A stretch of 11,538 nucleotides of DNA from NCBI GenBank assembly GCA_003521625.1, contig DPHV01000039.1, positions 1-11,538 on the forward strand. Reading direction: 5' to 3'. Positions 1-6,668 of the stretch are shown here, piece after piece. Position numbers and translations under genes: made by a program. The number at the start of each line of letters is the position of its first letter. The stretch's first letter is position 1. The notes beneath the pieces were generated by a model, which was given only the letters and a program-made list of their open reading frames with translations, searched no databases and was not told the DNA's origin. Origin of the DNA: Ruminococcus sp. GTDB lineage: Bacteria > Bacillota > Clostridia > Oscillospirales > Acutalibacteraceae.

Positions 1-82
1 TTTAGAGGGTTTTTAGAGGTGCCCATTAGTAACTATACTATTCTTTATTATATACTATTCTTATATATACTATTCGTTATTA

Positions 83-129
83 TTTACTATTAGTATATAT
101 GCTAATAGTTATTATATACTAATAGTAAA
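83..129. repeat. 17-bp perfect inverted repeat in AT-rich iteron-like block
   Basis: TTTACTATTAGTATATA at 83-99 is the exact reverse complement of 113-129, with a 13-base spacer that itself contains CTAATAG (102-108). Together with the upstream degenerate TATACTATTC repeats it resembles a protein-binding or replication/partition-type repeat cluster. It could equally be low-complexity AT-rich sequence, and no function can be assigned. Confidence 0.6.
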
Positions 130-384
130 TACGGCACTATACGCAAATTCTGAATGAAAAGTAAACGTCTTGACGAAACAAATAATCATCAATTAAACGC
201 AATAATTGCGAATAGTAAAACTGATTATTTATTCCGTCAGTGTTCACAACTAATATAAATTTTCTTCTATGGTTTTATATATTATATACAAACAAGGAGA
301 TGAATTGCACAATTAGAACAAAATACAACTTAATGAACTACAAAACATAGAATTATCCGAAAAATCTGTAAATCTATAGTAACC

Positions 385-545
385 CCTCAATAATTGAGGT
401 GCCACCGAAAATCACCGAAAAGCCTTTTTTCCTATGGTTTTTATCTGCAAACCCTCTAAAATAGAGAGGTTAGAACTCAAAATTTCGACCCACCGAAAAT
501 GCAATAAATATTCTAAAATAGAATTATAAACCCTCAATTATTGGG
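385..545. repeat. Array of four short palindromes ahead of the radical SAM gene
   Basis: Four related hairpin-forming motifs occur in a row: CCTCAATAATTGAGG (385-399, 7-bp arms), CCCTCTAAAATAGAGAGG (452-469, imperfect), ATTCTAAAATAGAAT (510-524) and CCCTCAATTATTGGG (531-545, one bulge). The first and fourth share a core, as do the second and third. CCACCGAAAAT occurs at 402-412 (as GCCACCGAAAAT) and 490-500, and CTATGGTTTTTAT at 432-444 and 547-559. The spacing is too irregular for CRISPR. The array could be operator sites, a structured leader RNA, or degenerate copies of a small intergenic repeat. Confidence 0.5.
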
Positions 546-653
546 ACTATGGTTTTTATATTTCGGATATAGAATATTTCGGTAAAAAATATAACAATAA
601 TAAAGCAAAAAAGAACAATAAATGACTATAATTAACAAAAAAGGAGCAAAAAA

Positions 654-1898
654 ATGAAAATTGATAAATATATGAACTGTTTAGCCATAGAAATGACAAG
701 ACATTGCAATATGGATTGTAAATTTTGCGGCAAAGGGCAAGCACAAAATCTTGATATAAGCAAAGAAATCATTGACAAAACGCTTGACGAAATGGAAGGT
801 GTTTATATTGAAACGTTAAGAATATCAGGAGGCGAACCATTATTAAAACCAAATTTAATAAGTTATCTGATTGAAAAAATAATCGAAAAACACATCTATA
901 TTAACAATATCTATATTTTCACCAACGGTAATGTTAAAACCAATTTAGAGTTGAGTTATAGTATTCTCAAATTATTAAATTACCTGCGAGACATCGAGCC
1001 GGAAATCAGAAACATAATTAGGTGGTCGGATAGCACGACTGAGAAAATATATGCCGGTACATATGGCTCAAAGTTTAATATCATAGTAAGTGACCATAGC
1101 CGACAAACTAATCAAAGACAAATTGATAATATAATCAACTTTTTTCACGAGCAAATTAAAGACGAAGATTTTAGTATAGTCAGACAAAGTGATAGTTACA
1201 ACTCATTTGGATGCATAACATTGGAAGGCAACGCAGCAAAAAATTATAAAGTGTTATTAAATAAAGAGGTTTCATTAAGTGATATAAGAATTTTGAATAA
1301 CAATTACTATTTTATGGCAAAATCTGCAAATTTAAGTAGCGAGCCGTTTTTTAAAGATACTGTTTTTATCCGAAAAACATTGACGGTTTCAGCAAACGGA
1401 AATGTATTTCCTGGTTGTCTTATGTCTTATGAGCGAGTAGATTCAAACCCTATGTTTAATATTATGGAATGTAATAAAGATTTTTACAAACGTGTAAATA
1501 AATTTTGCTGGGAGCATCCGATTAACGAAAAAGCGCTAAATATAAGAAACAAGTTTTCAGCAATAGAGTTTTGCAAAAAACATAATATTTTAGTAAAAGA
1601 TATGAGCAAATTGGATTTTGAAGGAGTTAGATTGCTGAATAATTCAGTGAATGAATATGAGAGGATTGCTAAAGATACACATTTAATATTGCCAAATCTA
1701 AATTTTACCGAGATTGACTTGTTATCAAGTACAATTCTTTCATTAAATATGTTTGAAAAAAATATACCTGTCAAGTATATTCAAATATATTTAAAATGGT
1801 GTACCAATTTTGATGATAATACAATTTCAAATATCTCTGCTGAATGGTGCAGAGGTCTTATATCATTTTTGTCCGAAAAGAATAACAAGACTGCATAA
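654..1898 (+). CDS. Radical SAM family protein of unknown substrate
   Basis: A 414-residue radical SAM enzyme. The [4Fe-4S]-binding CxxxCxxC motif is C18-C22-C25 (HCNMDCKFCG), and the SAM-contacting GGEP motif is at residues 59-62. The middle section follows a partial TIM-barrel pattern. A C-terminal cysteine group (C255 in NVFPGC, C273, C285, C307) resembles the SPASM/twitch extension that binds an auxiliary Fe-S cluster, but the spacing is not diagnostic. The start is supported by AAGGAG seven bases upstream. Family knowledge suggests peptide or small-molecule modification, but no precursor peptide or partner gene is visible. It is strongly AT-rich, unlike valS and the ABC-F gene, and is followed on the same strand by an integrase, so it is probably cargo of a mobile element. 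The fold is confident; the function is unknown. Confidence 0.9.
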   Translation: MKIDKYMNCLAIEMTRHCNMDCKFCGKGQAQNLDISKEIIDKTLDEMEGVYIETLRISGGEPLLKPNLISYLIEKIIEKHIYINNIYIFTNGNVKTNLELSYSILKLLNYLRDIEPEIRNIIRWSDSTTEKIYAGTYGSKFNIIVSDHSRQTNQRQIDNIINFFHEQIKDEDFSIVRQSDSYNSFGCITLEGNAAKNYKVLLNKEVSLSDIRILNNNYYFMAKSANLSSEPFFKDTVFIRKTLTVSANGNVFPGCLMSYERVDSNPMFNIMECNKDFYKRVNKFCWEHPINEKALNIRNKFSAIEFCKKHNILVKDMSKLDFEGVRLLNNSVNEYERIAKDTHLILPNLNFTEIDLLSSTILSLNMFEKNIPVKYIQIYLKWCTNFDDNTISNISAEWCRGLISFLSEKNNKTA

Positions 1899-1907
1899 AA
1901 TAAACAA

Positions 1908-1969
1908 CAGCGGCAGTGCAAAATATCGCAATAAAAGAACAATAAATAACAATTGCTGTATTGCCGCTG
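1908..1969. repeat. Inverted repeat between radical SAM and integrase genes
   Basis: CAGCGGCA (1908-1915) is the exact reverse complement of TGCCGCTG (1962-1969), the most GC-rich octamer pair in an AT-rich spacer. The loop is about 46 bases, so it is a weak terminator candidate and no T-run follows. It may be part of an integrase or excisionase binding region. Confidence 0.4.
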
Positions 1970-1994
1970 CAATTAAATACTTGAAAAACAAACG

Positions 1995-2022
1995 ATTACC
2001 GACTATAATTATCTTCGGTAAT
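1995..2022. repeat. Hairpin just upstream of the integrase ribosome binding site
   Basis: ATTACCGA (1995-2002) pairs perfectly with TCGGTAAT (2015-2022) across a 12-base loop. It ends 11 bases before the GGGAGG site of the integrase gene. It could be an operator or a translation-modulating stem in the int leader; the sequence does not decide. Confidence 0.45.
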
Positions 2023-2046
2023 TGCTGTCATAAGGGAGGTTTATTA

Positions 2047-3219
2047 TTGACGGCAAACAATAACATTAGTGCTAACATTTCCCACAAAGGAGATTTATAC
2101 TACATAATAGTTAGTTACTATCAGGCAGACGGTAAACGAAAGCAAAAATGGATAAAAACAGATTTAACAGTTAGTGGCAACAATAAGCGTAAGATTGAGC
2201 AAAAACGGCTTGAGATATTGCAGGAATGGCAGGACAAAATCACTCTTAATGAGAATGATATGCTATTCTCTGACTTTTTAAAACAATGGCTCGAAGATAC
2301 AAAGCACACTATATCAAAAAATACATATTTTGGATATAAACAAGTTGTGCATAATGTAATTTGCCCGTATTTTGCCGAAAGACGAATTAAACTCTGCGAC
2401 TTAAAGCCGTACCATATTCAGAGTTTTTACACAATGAAAATGGAACAGGATAAGGTAACAGCAAACACAATCCATCACTACCACGCAAATATACACAAAG
2501 CGTTGAATTATGCCGTTAAAACAGAACGCTTGAAAAGCAATCCCGCCGATAAAGTGGAATTGCCTAAAAAGCAACAACATATTGCTGATTTTTATACAGT
2601 GGCGGAGCTTAAAACACTTTTAGAATTTGCCAAAGGCTCTACTATTGAAACAGTTGTGTTACTTGCTTCTTGGTTTGGTTTACGCAGAGGAGAAATAATC
2701 GGTTTAAGGTGGAGCGATATTGATTTTAAGAACAAAACGCTTTACATAAATGGTACAGTCAAGGACAAAGGCGAATCAGGCTCAAAGCTCCAAAACTTGT
2801 ATTATGAACCGTCTGCAAAAACATCTTCATCTATTCGCTCGTTCCCTATGCCCGATTCAGCAATTAAATATTTATCTGAATTAAAGCAAAAACAAGATGA
2901 GCGAAAAAATAAAATCAAGATGTATAATCACAAGTGGGACGATTTTGTTTGTGTAAAGCCTAATGGTGACTTATTACCTCTTGAATATGTTTCAAGGGCT
3001 TTCCCAAAACTATGTGAAAAATCAGGATTGAAAAGGCTTCGACTTCACGAATTAAGACATACTAATATCAGTATGCTTCTTGAAAGCGGTGCAAGTATGA
3101 AAGAATTGCAGGAATGGGCAGGACACAGCTCCTATAGTACGACTGCTAATATTTATTCTCACATACAGGCTAAAACCAAAGCAAAATTAACACAGTCCAT
3201 TGAAAACTTACTCGGCTAA
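2047..3219 (+). CDS. Tyrosine recombinase / site-specific integrase
   Basis: A 390-residue phage/Tn916-type tyrosine recombinase, which cuts and rejoins DNA at att sites through a 3'-phosphotyrosine. The open frame extends upstream into the radical SAM gene, but TTG at 2047 is the likely start because GGGAGG lies seven bases before it and upstream residues look non-protein. The N-terminus has an AP2-like arm-binding segment (about 8-38), followed by an SAM-like core-binding domain (about 70-170). The catalytic domain contains R213 (FGLRRGE), the H334-x-x-R337 box (LHELRH), H360 (GHSS) and nucleophile Y370 (NIYSHI). Length and motifs are complete, so it may be active. No excisionase gene is seen immediately upstream. 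Downstream lie direct repeats and then the 3' end of tRNA-Tyr, suggesting the element's right boundary is near 3220-3330. Confidence 0.93.
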   Translation: MTANNNISANISHKGDLYYIIVSYYQADGKRKQKWIKTDLTVSGNNKRKIEQKRLEILQEWQDKITLNENDMLFSDFLKQWLEDTKHTISKNTYFGYKQVVHNVICPYFAERRIKLCDLKPYHIQSFYTMKMEQDKVTANTIHHYHANIHKALNYAVKTERLKSNPADKVELPKKQQHIADFYTVAELKTLLEFAKGSTIETVVLLASWFGLRRGEIIGLRWSDIDFKNKTLYINGTVKDKGESGSKLQNLYYEPSAKTSSSIRSFPMPDSAIKYLSELKQKQDERKNKIKMYNHKWDDFVCVKPNGDLLPLEYVSRAFPKLCEKSGLKRLRLHELRHTNISMLLESGASMKELQEWAGHSSYSTTANIYSHIQAKTKAKLTQSIENLLG

Positions 3220-3226
3220 ATTAATT

Positions 3227-3245
3227 TGTTAGAAAAGTGTTAGAA
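3227..3245. repeat. TGTTAGAA direct repeats after the integrase gene (possible att/core site)
   Basis: TGTTAGAA occurs at 3227-3234 and again at 3238-3245, an 11-base period just after the integrase stop codon. Short repeats next to int are often recombinase-binding or att core sequences. The second att copy was not found in the window, so this assignment is tentative. Confidence 0.35.
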
Positions 3246-3281
3246 CGCACATTTTTAAGTCATATAATTTTTGTTTAAACA

Positions 3282-3318
3282 CAAAAAGAAAACCGCCCTA
3301 AACGCAGTGTTTAAGGCG
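3282..3318 (-). terminator. Rho-independent terminator of the tRNA-Thr/Tyr operon
   Basis: Read on the minus strand, a 10-bp stem (3318-3309 with 3303-3294, one G-U pair) and a five-base loop are followed by TTTTCTTTTT. It lies a few bases beyond the tRNA-Tyr 3' end. On the plus strand only a four-T run follows the stem, so it could weakly end integrase transcription as well. Confidence 0.8.
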
Positions 3319-3329
3319 ATTTTGAGAAC

Positions 3330-3414
3330 TGGTGGGAGAAGGTGGATTCGAACCACCGAAGTCGATGACAACAGATTTACAGTCTGCCCCCTTTGGCCAC
3401 TCGGGAATTCTCCC
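3330..3414 (-). tRNA. tRNA-Tyr (GUA anticodon)
   Basis: A class II tRNA with a long variable arm. The seven-pair acceptor stem is GGGAGAA/TTCTCCC, the anticodon loop CTGTAAA has GTA at 3380-3378, and the T-arm GGTGG-TTCGAAT-CCACC is perfect. The 3' CCA is encoded (3332-3330). It is the second gene of a minus-strand operon with tRNA-Thr. Its 3' end faces the integrase gene, the normal arrangement for elements that integrate at tRNA 3' ends, although the tRNA itself is intact. Confidence 0.96.
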
Positions 3415-3432
3415 ATATTCAATTTCATAGGT

Positions 3433-3460
3433 AAAGCCTACTGCCTAAACAGTAGGCTTT
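3433..3460. repeat. Perfect 11-bp hairpin between the two tRNA genes
   Basis: AAAGCCTACTG (3433-3443) and CAGTAGGCTTT (3450-3460) form a perfect stem with a six-base loop. It fills the 48-base gap between tRNA-Thr and tRNA-Tyr. On the minus strand the stem ends in TTT followed by ACC, so it is a weak terminator at best. It may be a tRNA precursor processing structure or a leaky attenuator that lowers tRNA-Tyr relative to tRNA-Thr. Confidence 0.7.
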
Positions 3461-3462
3461 AA

Positions 3463-3538
3463 TGGAGCTGGTGGACGGACTTGAACCCCCGACCTGCTGA
3501 TTACAAATCAGCTGCTCTACCAACTGAGCTACACCAGC
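3463..3538 (-). tRNA. tRNA-Thr (UGU anticodon)
   Basis: A 76-base tRNA with encoded CCA (3465-3463). The acceptor GCTGGTG/CACCAGC is perfect, the D-arm is canonical, and the anticodon loop TTTGTAA carries TGT at 3505-3503. In my fold the T-stem GGGGG/CCGTC has an internal G-G mismatch, which is slightly unusual. It is the first gene of the minus-strand tRNA operon and lies about 28 bases past the -10 element. Confidence 0.95.
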
Positions 3539-3566
3539 GAATCTCTGTAATTTCGAGTGCTTTAAT

Positions 3567-3595
3567 AATATATCATAACAAACCGACTTTGTCAA
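3567..3595 (-). promoter_or_regulatory. Promoter of the tRNA-Thr/Tyr operon
   Basis: On the minus strand a consensus -35 TTGACA (3595-3590) is separated by exactly 17 bases from -10 TATATT (3572-3567). Transcription would start about 20 bases before tRNA-Thr. It is among the strongest promoters in the window, as expected for stable RNA. Confidence 0.85.
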
Positions 3596-3727
3596 CACTT
3601 TTTTTGATAAATTTTTAAAGTTTTTTCTTGGTAGTTCATACACCCTGATAAAATCTGACTTTAACTAAAGAATAATCATTTCTGTATTGCGAATAATATC
3701 CATAAAAATGAAATTAAGGACGGTATT

Positions 3728-4111
3728 ATGGATTACGCTAACAACCCGAAAAGCTTTCAGAATGAGTATAAATCAAAAAAATCTGCTGGATTTTCGTTTT
3801 ATCAGAAAATATTTTTTCTCTACTTTCTCAATCTTGTCGACTGGTTCTGCACACAGGCTCTGCTTGCAAGCGGTAAATTTTACGAAGCAAACCCTATTAT
3901 GCAGCCTGTTTTAGGAAGTTTCTGGACAGCGTTACTCATAAAAGGTATACTTCCGCTTGTTTTGATTATAATCTGTTCTGTTGTCTACAAGCTTATGGGA
4001 GTTGAAGAGGGATTTTTCACAAACCTTTTGCTATATATCGGAATAGGCGCTTACGCACTCGTCAATCTCTGGCATATTTTCAATTTTGTATTGCTCTTTT
4101 TCAGTTTTTAA
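3728..4111 (+). CDS. DUF5658-like small integral membrane protein
   Basis: A 127-residue hydrophobic protein. After a charged N-terminus (about 1-22) there are three or four predicted membrane segments, at roughly 26-46, 58-82 and 92-125. The first contains LNLVDWFCTQ followed by GKFYEANPIM, a pattern I associate with DUF5658 (a D in the first helix and E-x-NP after it). The family has no established reaction. An AAGGA site lies seven bases before the ATG. The stop codon is 38 bases before the ABC-F start with no terminator between, so co-transcription is likely, though a functional link to the ABC-F protein is not implied. Its promoter was not identified. Confidence 0.75.
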   Translation: MDYANNPKSFQNEYKSKKSAGFSFYQKIFFLYFLNLVDWFCTQALLASGKFYEANPIMQPVLGSFWTALLIKGILPLVLIIICSVVYKLMGVEEGFFTNLLLYIGIGAYALVNLWHIFNFVLLFFSF

Positions 4112-4149
4112 TGTAAAATAGAAAAGATGATTTGAAAAGGGGTGACTTT

Positions 4150-6051
4150 ATGCCTGCGTTATCCGTGCGCAATCTTACAATGACATTTATCGAGCGAAAT
4201 CTTTTTACAGACGTTTCGTTCGACATTGAAAACAACGACAAGGTTGGCTTTATCGGTGCAAACGGCGTTGGTAAAACTACCCTTTTCAAAATTCTGAACG
4301 GCGAAATCTCACCCACCTCGGGCACTGTCACTTTTGAAAAGAACACACGTGTCGGCTATATGGAACAGCACGCCTGCAACAATCCGAGGATTGACGTATA
4401 CAACGAGCTGTTGTCGGTTTTTGATTACCTTGCCGATATGGAAAAGGAAATTTCAGCCGTAACAAACGATATTGACAATAAAAACGGCGACCTCAACGAG
4501 CTTGTCGAAAGGCAGACGCACCTGATTGAAAGCTTTGAAAATCTCGGAGGTCTTACATACAAAAGCCGCACACGCTCGGCACTTTTAGGACTCGGCTTTA
4601 AGGAGTCCGACTTTACAATGCCTGTCGGTAGCTTGAGCGGCGGTCAGCGTTCAAAGCTCTGCCTTGCAAAGCTCTTGCTTTCACAGAGCAATATGTTGCT
4701 CCTTGACGAGCCGACAAACCACCTTGACATAGGCTCTGTAAACTGGCTTGAGGGCTTTTTGCGTGACTTCAAGGGCGCAATGATAATCATCAGCCACGAC
4801 CGTTATTTTCTTGACAAGGTGACGAACAAGACGATTGAGCTTGAGCACAACCGCACAATGTGCTATAAGGGCGCATATTCTGAGTTTATCGAAAAGAAAA
4901 AGGCGTACAACGAGTCGCTTAAGAACAAGTACGAGAACGATATAAAGGAAATCAAGCGCATTGAGGGTATTGTTGAACAGCAAAAGCGCTGGGGACGTGA
5001 GCACAACTTCATTACTGCGGCGAGCAAGCAAAAGGAAGCCGACAGAATAAAGGCACAGCTTGTCACTCCCGACAGCGAGCTTGAAACGATGCATATGCAC
5101 TTTGAGCCGAAATGCGAGAGCGGAAACGACGTACTGATTTGCAGAGGACTTGCAAAATCCTTCGGCGAAAAACATTTATTTAAAAATGTTGACATGCATA
5201 TCAGAAAGGGCGAGAGAGTTTTTATTCTCGGTGCAAACGGCTGCGGAAAGACAACGCTTTTTAAGATTCTTACCGGCAAATTACCGCAGGACAGCGGAGA
5301 ATATGACTATGGCGCAAATGTTCAGGTCGGATATTTTGACCAGATGCAGCAGAATCTTGATTTGAGCAAAACGGCGATTGACGAGGTGTGGGATACGTTC
5401 CCGAATATGACGCAGACGGAAATACGAAGCGCAATGGCGTCGTTTTTATTCAAGGGCGAGGAGGTTTTCAAGCCTCTTTCAAAAATGAGCGGCGGCGAAA
5501 GGGCGAGAATTTCACTTCTCAAGCTTATGCTTAAGGGCGGCAACTTTCTGCTCCTTGACGAGCCGACAAACCACCTCGACTCGTCCTCACGTGAGGAGCT
5601 TGAAAACACGCTCAAGGAGTACGGCGGAACGCTTCTTATTATCAGCCACGACAGATATTTTATAAACAAGCTTGCCGATCGTGTGCTTGTTATGTCGCCC
5701 GACGGCGTGACGGAGTATCTCGGTAACTACGACTATTACCTCGAACGCACAAAGTCGGAAATCGGTGAAAACAAAACCGAGAAAGTGGCTATTAATAAAG
5801 AAAAGCCGCAGAACGATTACTTTTTGCAAAAGCAAAGGCAGAGCGAAGAAAGAAAGCGCAAAACAAGGCTCAACAAAGCGGAAGCCGAGATTGAAAGGCT
5901 TGACGATGAAATTGAAAAAACGCAGGCTTTGCTTTCAAGTGAGGAAGTTGTTGCAGATTACGAAAAACTCATTGAGCTTACAAACAAGCTTGACCAGCTC
6001 CGGCAGGAGCAGGAGGAGCAGTATTTAATCTGGGAGGAGCTTTCGGAGTAA
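4150..6051 (+). CDS. ABC-F family ATPase (ribosome-associated), YdiF/Uup-like
   Basis: A 633-residue soluble protein with two ABC ATPase domains and no membrane segments, the ABC-F layout. ABC-F proteins bind the ribosomal E site and act on stalled or initiating ribosomes. Domain 1: Walker A GANGVGKTT (36-44), signature LSGGQ (162-166), Walker B MLLLDEPTNHLD (182-193), H-loop H216. Domain 2: Walker A GANGCGKTT (361-369), signature MSGGE (446-450), Walker B FLLLDEPTNHLD (466-477), H-loop H500. A charged linker (about 230-310) matches the P-site tRNA interaction region. A Lys/Glu-rich coiled coil ends the protein (about 545-633), as in Uup/YdiF-type members. ATG 4150 is preferred over TTG 4132 because AAGGGG precedes it by seven bases. 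Nothing specifically marks it as an antibiotic-resistance ABC-F. Confidence 0.94.
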   Translation: MPALSVRNLTMTFIERNLFTDVSFDIENNDKVGFIGANGVGKTTLFKILNGEISPTSGTVTFEKNTRVGYMEQHACNNPRIDVYNELLSVFDYLADMEKEISAVTNDIDNKNGDLNELVERQTHLIESFENLGGLTYKSRTRSALLGLGFKESDFTMPVGSLSGGQRSKLCLAKLLLSQSNMLLLDEPTNHLDIGSVNWLEGFLRDFKGAMIIISHDRYFLDKVTNKTIELEHNRTMCYKGAYSEFIEKKKAYNESLKNKYENDIKEIKRIEGIVEQQKRWGREHNFITAASKQKEADRIKAQLVTPDSELETMHMHFEPKCESGNDVLICRGLAKSFGEKHLFKNVDMHIRKGERVFILGANGCGKTTLFKILTGKLPQDSGEYDYGANVQVGYFDQMQQNLDLSKTAIDEVWDTFPNMTQTEIRSAMASFLFKGEEVFKPLSKMSGGERARISLLKLMLKGGNFLLLDEPTNHLDSSSREELENTLKEYGGTLLIISHDRYFINKLADRVLVMSPDGVTEYLGNYDYYLERTKSEIGENKTEKVAINKEKPQNDYFLQKQRQSEERKRKTRLNKAEAEIERLDDEIEKTQALLSSEEVVADYEKLIELTNKLDQLRQEQEEQYLIWEELSE

Positions 6052-6060
6052 TAAAACAGC

Positions 6061-6089
6061 TTGATATATTGACAGAAAAATTGTATAAT
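6061..6089 (+). promoter_or_regulatory. Strong promoter upstream of the foldback element and tRNA-Arg
   Basis: TTGATA (6061-6066), a 17-base spacer and consensus TATAAT (6084-6089). An overlapping TTGACA at 6069 could pair with TATTTA (16-base spacer). Ten bases after the ABC-F stop codon, it has no coding gene ahead of it. The next plus-strand gene is tRNA-Arg about 465 bases on, with the foldback element in between. Confidence 0.7.
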
Positions 6090-6116
6090 ATATTTAGATA
6101 ATTCCATTTAGTAAGC

Positions 6117-6491
6117 TAAACCATAATTTATATTAGTTTGGAGTGTGGAGAGTGGAGTGTGGAGTTTTGGTCGAGTGGATAGGTAGCGAGAATACAAAAG
6201 TTTTATGCCCGAATTTATTTATATGCGGCGTTGCCGCAGGTTTGGATTTTGTGTTTTTAACTAATGTAGGGAACGGTCTTGACCGTTCCGATTACCTATA
6301 GGTTAGCTGTAACTCCAGGGAGCAGTCAAGACTGTTATCTACACTATAATACTAAACGTTACCAACATATCAATATAAATTCAGCATTCAAATCTTTCCA
6401 TACAACCCGCACTATTACAAATTCGGAGCGTAGCGACCATTAACTCCACTCTCCACACTCCAAACTCCACACTCTGCTAAATTATGATTTA
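6117..6491. mobile_element. 375-bp foldback (MITE-like) element with terminal and nested inverted repeats
   Basis: The ends are 14-bp inverted repeats with one mismatch: TAAACCATAATTTA (6117-6130) and TAAATTATGATTTA (6478-6491). Inside, 6136-6158 is a perfect 23-bp reverse complement of 6443-6465, built on GTGTGGAGAGTGGAG. Further in, 6265-6289 matches the reverse complement of 6319-6343 at 20 of 25 bases, and each of these is itself a palindrome (GGAACGGTC/GACCGTTCC at 6270-6289). The symmetry centre is near CCTATAGG (6295-6302). No open reading frame is present and no clear target-site duplication was seen. A divergent second copy lies at the right edge of the window. It is probably a non-autonomous repeat element; transposition itself is not shown. 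Confidence 0.75.
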
Positions 6492-6554
6492 TCTCGCAAT
6501 ACTATCCCATAATTTCTAATGTATTATAGGTATAGTTTGAAAAACTTAATATTT

Positions 6555-6631
6555 CCGCCCGTGGCGCAGTTGGATAACGCAACGGATTCCGATTCCGGAG
6601 AACGGGGGTTCAAATCCCTTCGGGCGGACCA
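6555..6631 (+). tRNA. tRNA-Arg (CCG anticodon)
   Basis: A 77-base tRNA with encoded CCA (6629-6631). The acceptor CCGCCCG/CGGGCGG is perfect. The anticodon loop TTCCGAT carries CCG at 6589-6591, reading CGG arginine codons. The T-arm GGGGG-TTCAAAT-CCCTT has two G-U pairs. Only weak promoter-like sequence (TATTAT at 6522 without a good -35) lies immediately upstream, so the promoter at 6061 may serve it. A strong terminator follows directly. Confidence 0.95.
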
Positions 6632-6668
6632 CAGAAAGAGCCGAGAATGACAACATTCTCGGCTTTTT
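6632..6668 (+). terminator. Terminator of tRNA-Arg
   Basis: AGCCGAGAATG (6639-6649) and CATTCTCGGCT (6654-6664) form a perfect 11-bp stem with a four-base loop, followed by TTTTC. The pairing can extend outwards to 22 bp (6628-6649 with 6654-6675, one mismatch), which would take in the tRNA's own discriminator and CCA bases. Confidence 0.85.

Larger units (their letters stand above)
1..653. other. AT-rich non-coding region rich in repeats and palindromes
   Basis: No credible coding region is seen on either strand. The left third is an AT-rich block of degenerate direct repeats around TATACTATTC, spaced about 16-17 bases (roughly 35-90), ending in a long inverted repeat. A 13-bp palindrome CGCAATAATTGCG lies at 198-210. 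CTATGGTTTTAT-type motifs occur three times (267, 432, 547), and four small palindromes lie between 385 and 545. Bases 1-12 are the exact reverse complement of 449-460, and GAGGTGCC recurs at 16-23 and 396-403, so the repeat family probably continues past the left edge. No convincing promoter for the downstream gene was found. Confidence 0.6.

Noticed and set aside
300..350. Short reading frame (16 residues) as a possible RiPP precursor for the radical SAM enzyme
   Set aside because: AAGGAG abuts the ATG with no spacer, the peptide has no recognisable leader/core pattern, and it ends far from the radical SAM start.
385..559. CRISPR array
   Set aside because: Repeats are short, differ from each other and are irregularly spaced; no spacers of constant length and no cas genes.
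1810..2046. N-terminal extension of the integrase reading frame
   Set aside because: It overlaps the radical SAM coding end in another frame, reads as a non-protein composition, and GGGAGG seven bases before TTG 2047 gives a far better start.
3271..3643. Short open frames on both strands across the tRNA-Tyr/Thr genes
   Set aside because: They run through the tRNA genes and give the usual GxFEP/VGGSSPS-like translations of antisense tRNA; not genes.
4681..5279. Long minus-strand open frames within the ABC-F gene
   Set aside because: Shadows of the ABC-F coding sequence with no start signals or recognisable domains.
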